Shown here: piece by piece, positions 59,947-64,000 of the stretch
Position numbering within the stretch: the first letter of the stretch is position 1
Layout: every line of letters begins with the position of its first letter
Assembly: GCF_000372745.1 (NCBI RefSeq)
Contig: NZ_KB889730.1
Location: forward strand, 62,131 to 126,130
From: Embleya scabrispora DSM 41855
GTDB taxonomy: Bacteria; Actinomycetota; Actinomycetes; Streptomycetales; Streptomycetaceae
Direction of reading: 5' to 3'
Length of the DNA stretch: 64,000 nt
Translations under genes and position numbers: made by a program
Notes under the pieces: model-generated
What the model was told of the DNA's origin: nothing
Database searches by the model: none
The model's input: only the letters and a program-made list of their open reading frames with translations

Positions 59947-60762
59947 TCAGTTGTCGTTGGAGAGACCGTTGCGGCAGTTGAAGTTGAACGTGTAGCGCTC
60001 GGTCTGCGCGTTGGCGACCGGTTGAAGGATCAGCAGCTGCATGATCCCGCTCACCTCGCCGAAGAGTTGCGGCGGGATGCGCCAGGTGATCGGAATGGTC
60101 TGCTGACGCGGGCCGGTACCGGTGAAATGCAGGACGTCCTGCGGAAGTGTGAACGGCAGATCGGACACCCACTGGAAGACCACGTCACCGGGGCCCGGCC
60201 CGTCCACGACCACGGTCCCGAGGAACTCCACCTGGTCGATCCCGTTGCAGCGCACCCAGGACCCGTTCGCCCGGTCGGCGCTCAGTCGCAGGCCGCTCAC
60301 CCGGAACCGCTGGCCCAACGGCGGCGGCGGGGTCGGCGAGGCGCCGCCCGGGACGGCCGTCGCGGTGCTGCCACCCGACCCGCCGGACTGCCCTCCCGGG
60401 GCCGATGTGGCGGGCGCGTTCCCCGGGCGACCGCCCGAGCTCGGGGTGTTCCCGGGCGGCGCGGTCACCGTCTCGGTCACCGTGACCGTGGGCGCCGGGA
60501 CCGGCTGCCCGTTCGTGGTCGGCGACCCGCCGGACGTGGGCGCGGTGCCGCCGGACGGCGCCGGGGTCGCCTCGATGCTCTGGTCCTGGGCGGGCAGTTG
60601 CGGCGGAATGTCCGCGGGTGAGGGGCCGGTCCCCTTGTGGCGAGCCTGGACGCCGGGGCCGGAGCCGCAGACGTTGGTGAGCACCAGCAGCGTGATGAGG
60701 GTCAGCGCGATGATCGTCGGGCCCAGCGGTATCCGCCGGTGAAACCCGCGGATCGACCACAT
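59947..60762 (-). CDS. Membrane-anchored secreted protein with Pro/Thr-rich linker
   Basis: This 271-residue protein has a short cytoplasmic basic segment and one N-terminal helix (PTIIALTLITLLVLTNVC). A Pro/Gly/Ser/Thr linker runs from about residue 30 to 150. A C-terminal beta-rich domain of about 120 residues follows, with two Cys (VRCNGID, FNCRNG). The domain pattern (FQWVSDLPFTLPQDVLHFTG) resembles small extracellular Ig-like domains of actinomycetes but is not assigned. The start is ATG 60762: AAGGAGG lies 4 nt upstream. Function unknown. Confidence 0.72.
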   Translation of the reverse strand: MWSIRGFHRRIPLGPTIIALTLITLLVLTNVCGSGPGVQARHKGTGPSPADIPPQLPAQDQSIEATPAPSGGTAPTSGGSPTTNGQPVPAPTVTVTETVTAPPGNTPSSGGRPGNAPATSAPGGQSGGSGGSTATAVPGGASPTPPPPLGQRFRVSGLRLSADRANGSWVRCNGIDQVEFLGTVVVDGPGPGDVVFQWVSDLPFTLPQDVLHFTGTGPRQQTIPITWRIPPQLFGEVSGIMQLLILQPVANAQTERYTFNFNCRNGLSNDN

Positions 60763-60906
60763 CACGCCTCCTTCCCCCACCACCGGTCGGACGTTCTCGG
60801 AAGGTACCGCTGTATCACGATCCGCATCCTCGACGAGCCTGCACCCTTCATCCGAGATGCGCCAGACACACAGTCTGCCCGGCGGGACCGACGCCCGTCC
60901 CGCCTC

Positions 60907-61671
60907 TCAGCGTCGTCGCGGCGCCGGGAAACACCGGACAAGCAGTCCACCGGCGCAGACGATACCGGCTCCCCCGAGGGCGATCAGAGTCAAATTCACA
61001 ACGGATGGACCGGTTTTGGGCAACGTGGGCGGCGCATCGAAGGCCGGAGGGGTGACAGGAGCGAAGGCGTCGGTCGGGGTGATCGTGTCCGGCTCCATCA
61101 GATACCGCGCGACAATTCGCCCACCGGAGCGCACGGCGTACACGCCGGGACGATCTTCCTCGGTGATCTCCGCCCCCCAGGAGCGCAGTTCGTTCAAACC
61201 GTCGGTGCCCCCGGTGAGCAGGAGTTCGTGCTCGACGTCGAGCACCGCCCGACCCGACTCGTCGGTCAGCGGCCGGGCGCCGTGTGCGGCCAGCCGCTCC
61301 AGGAATCGTTCCCACTGCTGCGGGGTCGGCGGATCCGCGACCGGCGCCGGCTTCGGCGGTCCGGTGGGCTCGGCCGGCGCATGCCCGTGCACCGGTGGAT
61401 CGGGGCGCAGTTCGGCCGCGGCCGGCGCCCGACCGCGTGGGGAGGCGGCCGAATCGGCATCGCCGGCCGGGGCGGGCGCCGGCGGCGACCCGCCGATCGG
61501 GGCGGGCGAGGGACCGGACGCCGCGCTCGCGAGCACCGGGACGGCGGCCGGCGTCACGGCGCCGGGAAGCGCCGACGCACCGGCGAGGGTCGGGGCACCG
61601 GAGAGGACAAGGGCCGCCGCGAGCAGACACCCGGCAGCCGATCGACGTGCGAAGCCGCCGGGGGTAGGCAT
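60907..61671 (-). CDS. LPxTG-anchored surface protein
   Basis: This 254-residue protein has a signal peptide (residues 1-33, LAAALVLSGAPTLAGASA), a Pro/Ala-rich segment and a globular region of about 95 residues (QQWERFLERLAAHGARPL through YAVRSGGRIVARYLMEPD). The C-terminal sorting signal is complete: LPKTG (217-221), a hydrophobic helix (VVNLTLIALGGAGIVCAGGLLV) and a basic RRR end. This is a sortase substrate covalently bound to the wall. Most Streptomyces substrates use LAxTG, so LPKTG is notable. No sortase gene is adjacent. Confidence 0.8.
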   Translation of the reverse strand: MPTPGGFARRSAAGCLLAAALVLSGAPTLAGASALPGAVTPAAVPVLASAASGPSPAPIGGSPPAPAPAGDADSAASPRGRAPAAAELRPDPPVHGHAPAEPTGPPKPAPVADPPTPQQWERFLERLAAHGARPLTDESGRAVLDVEHELLLTGGTDGLNELRSWGAEITEEDRPGVYAVRSGGRIVARYLMEPDTITPTDAFAPVTPPAFDAPPTLPKTGPSVVNLTLIALGGAGIVCAGGLLVRCFPAPRRR

Positions 61672-61795
61672 GCCGCCAGACTAAAGAAAATCGACAAAAT
61701 ACCCATTCACCGACATTCGTCTCACCGGGATGGTCATCCGATTTTCATTCGTCCGGCGGCAGGCCGGACCGAGCACCGCGCCCGCGCCCGGCGCG

Positions 61796-62776
61796 TCAGC
61801 GCACCTTCAACAGCACCTTGCCGATGTGTCCGCTCTCCTCGACCACGCGGTGCGCGTCGGCCGCCTCGGCCACCGGCATCACCCGATCGACGATCGGCCG
61901 GATCCGCCCCGCGTCCAGGAGCGGCCACACGTGCTCGCGTACGGCCGCCACGATCGCGGACTTCTCCGTCGTCGGCCGGCCCCGCAGCGAGGTCGCGGCG
62001 ATCGCGGCCCGCTTCGTCAGCAGCTTGTTGAGGTCCAGTTCGCCCCGGACGCCGCCCTGCAGGCCGATCACCACGAGTCGGCCGTTGACCGCGAGCGCGT
62101 CCACGTTGCGATCGAGATACTTGGCGCCCATGTTGTCCAGGATCACATCCACCCCGGCCCCGTCGGTGGCCTCGCGGACCCGGGCCACGAAGTCCTCGTC
62201 CCGATAGTTGATCGTGACGTCGGCACCCAGTTCGCGACAGCGCGCCAGCTTGGCCGCCGAGCCCGCGGTGGTGAACACCCGGGCGCCTGCGGCCGAGGCC
62301 AACTGGATCGCCATCGTGCCGATGCCGCCGGCGCCGCCGTGCACCAGGAAGGTCTCGCCCTTGCGCAGATGGGCGACCATGAACACATTCGACCAGACCG
62401 TGCACACCACCTCGGGCAGCGCCGCGGCCGTCACCAGGTCCATTCCCTCGGGCACGGGCAGCAGTTGGCCGGTGGGCACCCGGACCCGCTCGGCATAGCC
62501 GCCGCCCGCGAGCAGCGCGCACACCCGGTCGCCGACCGCCCAGCCGGACACTCCCGCACCGACCTCGACGATCAGGCCGGACGCCTCCAGGCCCGGATAG
62601 GCCGACGCGCCCGGGGGCGGATGGTAGAACCCCTGGCGCTGCATCAGGTCGGCCCGATTGACCGCCGACGCGGCCACCTCCACCAGCACCTCGCCGGGTT
62701 CGGGTTTCTCGTCCGGGACCTCGGTCCAGCTCAGTACCTCGGGTCCGCCCGGCTCGGCAATCGTGATCGCGTACAT
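61796..62776 (-). CDS. NAD(P)H quinone oxidoreductase, PIG3-like zinc-free MDR
   Basis: This 326-residue medium-chain reductase of the TP53I3/PIG3 type has EVAASAVNRADLMQRQGFYHPPPGASAYPGLEASG, LAGGGYAE, a VHGGAGGIGTMAIQLASAAGARVF Rossmann motif and VDVILDNMGAKYLDRN. Catalytic zinc ligands are absent. It reduces quinones with NADPH, a one-electron detoxification function in this family. ATG 62776 is the start. The potassium-channel gene ends 10 bp upstream on the same strand. Confidence 0.92.
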   Translation of the reverse strand: MYAITIAEPGGPEVLSWTEVPDEKPEPGEVLVEVAASAVNRADLMQRQGFYHPPPGASAYPGLEASGLIVEVGAGVSGWAVGDRVCALLAGGGYAERVRVPTGQLLPVPEGMDLVTAAALPEVVCTVWSNVFMVAHLRKGETFLVHGGAGGIGTMAIQLASAAGARVFTTAGSAAKLARCRELGADVTINYRDEDFVARVREATDGAGVDVILDNMGAKYLDRNVDALAVNGRLVVIGLQGGVRGELDLNKLLTKRAAIAATSLRGRPTTEKSAIVAAVREHVWPLLDAGRIRPIVDRVMPVAEAADAHRVVEESGHIGKVLLKVR

Positions 62777-62786
62777 GGCACCCAGC

Positions 62787-63935
62787 CTATGAGTCGCCCG
62801 TCTTCGGCTGCGGTTTGTGCGATTTGATCACCACAAGTCGGTCACCCGCGCCCAGCACCGCCGCCTCGGGGTCATCGTGCCGCAACGTACGGTGTCCGCG
62901 CACCACGGCCACCACCAGATCACCGCATTCGCTCGGCGACTTGCCCGCCTCGCGCTTGTCGATCGGCCGCTCGACCAGGTCCATACCCTCGCCGTAGTGC
63001 ATGAGGTCCTCCATCACCTCGCCGACGTTCGGACTCAGCATGGAGACCCCGAGCAGTCGGCCCGCGGCGCTCGCGGTGGTCACCACCGAGTCGGCCCCGC
63101 TCTGCCGGATCAGCGGCGCGTTCTCGTCCTCGCGGACCGCGACCACGATCCAGGCCCGTCGATTCAACTGCCGCGCGGTGAGCGTGACCAGGGCGGCGGT
63201 GTCGTCCCGGTTGACCGAGACGATGATGTTCCGCGCCCGTTCCACCTCGGCCCGGCGCAGCACCTCGGCGCGGGTCGCGTCGCCGGCGACCACCACGAGC
63301 TTGTCGTCGTCGCTCGCCTCGCCCACCGCCTCGGGGTCGGAGTCGACGACCACGATGCTCTCGCGGGCGATCCCCTGCGCCATCAGCGTGTGCACCGCGC
63401 TGTACCCGGTCGTGCCGTAGCCGACCAGGATCGTGTGGTCGCGCAACGTGGACCTCCAACGGTTGAGCCGCAACTGCTCCCGCGTGCGCTCGGTGAGCAC
63501 CTCGAGGGTCGTGCCGACCAGGATGATCAGGAAGATCACCCGCAGCGGGGTGATCAGCAGGACGTTCACCAGGCGGGCGCCGTCACTGGCGGGGGTGATG
63601 TCGCCGTAACCGGTCGTGGACAGGGTGACCGTCGCGTAGTAGATCGCGTCGAGCAGTGAGACGTGCTCGTCCACCGCGTCGCGGTAGCCGTCCCGATCGA
63701 GGTAGACGACCAGGATGGTGACCGCCATGACCAGCAGCGCCATCCCGAACCGGCGCAACACCTGCATCAGCGGGCCGGGTCGGTCCTTGGGGATGTGTAC
63801 GGTCGCGCCCGCCTGACCGGCCAGGCCCGCCGGTCCGTCGGTGCGCTTCTTCAGCGCCGGCAGCGGCCGGGCGAGCGCGCCGCGCGGGCCGCGACGATCG
63901 GCCGGCCGGTCGTCGGGAAAGCGCACGGTCTTCAT
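62787..63935 (-). CDS. Potassium channel with TrkA-N (RCK) domain
   Basis: This 382-residue protein has a two-TM pore module (TM1 about 65-80, TM2 about 126-145) with the selectivity filter TLSTTGYGD. A cytoplasmic RCK part follows, with HTILVGYGTTGYSAVHTL as the GxGxxG nucleotide-binding fold and VVDSDPEAV. A TrkA-C domain ends it (GDLVVAVVRGHRTLR). Calcium or nucleotide gating is typical. The N-terminus is Arg/Pro-rich. The ATG lies in the stop codon of an upstream gene (ATGA). It is probably co-transcribed with the quinone reductase. Confidence 0.94.
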   Translation of the reverse strand: MKTVRFPDDRPADRRGPRGALARPLPALKKRTDGPAGLAGQAGATVHIPKDRPGPLMQVLRRFGMALLVMAVTILVVYLDRDGYRDAVDEHVSLLDAIYYATVTLSTTGYGDITPASDGARLVNVLLITPLRVIFLIILVGTTLEVLTERTREQLRLNRWRSTLRDHTILVGYGTTGYSAVHTLMAQGIARESIVVVDSDPEAVGEASDDDKLVVVAGDATRAEVLRRAEVERARNIIVSVNRDDTAALVTLTARQLNRRAWIVVAVREDENAPLIRQSGADSVVTTASAAGRLLGVSMLSPNVGEVMEDLMHYGEGMDLVERPIDKREAGKSPSECGDLVVAVVRGHRTLRHDDPEAAVLGAGDRLVVIKSHKPQPKTGDS

Positions 63936-64000
63936 CGCGGCGCTCCCAGCACCTCGACCCGATCACCCGCACGCACGCCGCCCGGCGGCACCACCGCGAT
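63932..64000 (-). CDS. C-terminal end of upstream gene (possible MOSC protein)
   Basis: The last 22 codons read IAVVPPGGVRAGDRVEVLG, Ala-Pro-Arg and stop, overlapping the channel ATG. The VxPGxVRxGDxVEVL pattern occurs at the end of MOSC and other small beta-barrel domains. The gene continues beyond the window; identity is a guess. Confidence 0.4.
   Translation of the reverse strand: MAVVPPGGVRAGDRVEVLGAPR

Noticed and set aside
1-64000. tRNA, rRNA, CRISPR array, insertion sequence, riboswitch or T-box
   Set aside because: No cloverleaf, repeat-spacer series, transposase or leader structure was recognised by eye in any gap, including upstream of serS and pheA.

Overview
The window is a 64 kb piece of a high-GC actinomycete chromosome. 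Gene content points to the Streptomycetaceae: DUF5926, the YcnI/Sco/PCuAC/CopCD/DyP copper set, pheA and serS close together, FGLLP-motif membrane protein, Bpa with a C-terminal HbYX tail, many GTG starts and GTGA/ATGA start-stop overlaps. I cannot fix the genus. A parS-like ParB site (10547-10562) and the pheA-serS pair suggest the core chromosome arm near oriC; this placement relies on remembered Streptomyces gene order.

Region 1 (0-24.9 kb) looks like core chromosome. It holds a truncated glycerophosphodiesterase, an RsbW-like ATPase, DUF5926, a PhoP/TcrX-like two-component pair divergent from an MMPL exporter, a secreted protein, a degenerate primase-polymerase, a GT2 plus GT-C glycosyltransferase pair, a large phosphatase-like membrane protein, LarB/LarC and a second RsbW-like ATPase. 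It ends in a tightly coupled copper-trafficking operon (17.0-24.9 kb). The DyP peroxidase of that operon is fused in frame behind a five-helix membrane module, with its Tat signal now internal.

Region 2 (25-37 kb) looks accessory. It carries a quinone oxidoreductase/HxlR pair, a winged-helix zinc-ribbon protein, a MarR/MFS efflux pair, a deletion scar that joins the tail of an ABC-2 permease to the tail of a TetR regulator, and an FGLLP membrane protein. Next comes a three-gene set: an EspC/WXG-like protein, an alpha/beta-hydrolase with a helical N-terminus, and a lipoprotein. Its GC content drops sharply part-way through the hydrolase. The block ends with a BRO-N (prophage antirepressor) fragment, a cluster of DnaA boxes and an orphan FetB-type permease.

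Region 3 (37-64 kb) is core again: pheA, a PAP2-diacylglycerol kinase fusion, a second PAP2, serS coupled to a HAD phosphatase, a GntR/MFS pair, a TetR-controlled MFS with an esterase, an F420-type oxidoreductase, a second HAD, an APH-fold kinase, two membrane Ser/Thr kinases and the proteasome activator Bpa. After these come a PadR-controlled FtsX/MacB-type ABC exporter, a secreted Pro-rich protein, an LPKTG-anchored surface protein, a quinone oxidoreductase and a TrkA-N potassium channel. Many genes have a TANNNT box 6-7 nt before the start codon and are probably leaderless. No rRNA, tRNA, CRISPR array, intact insertion sequence or riboswitch was recognised.
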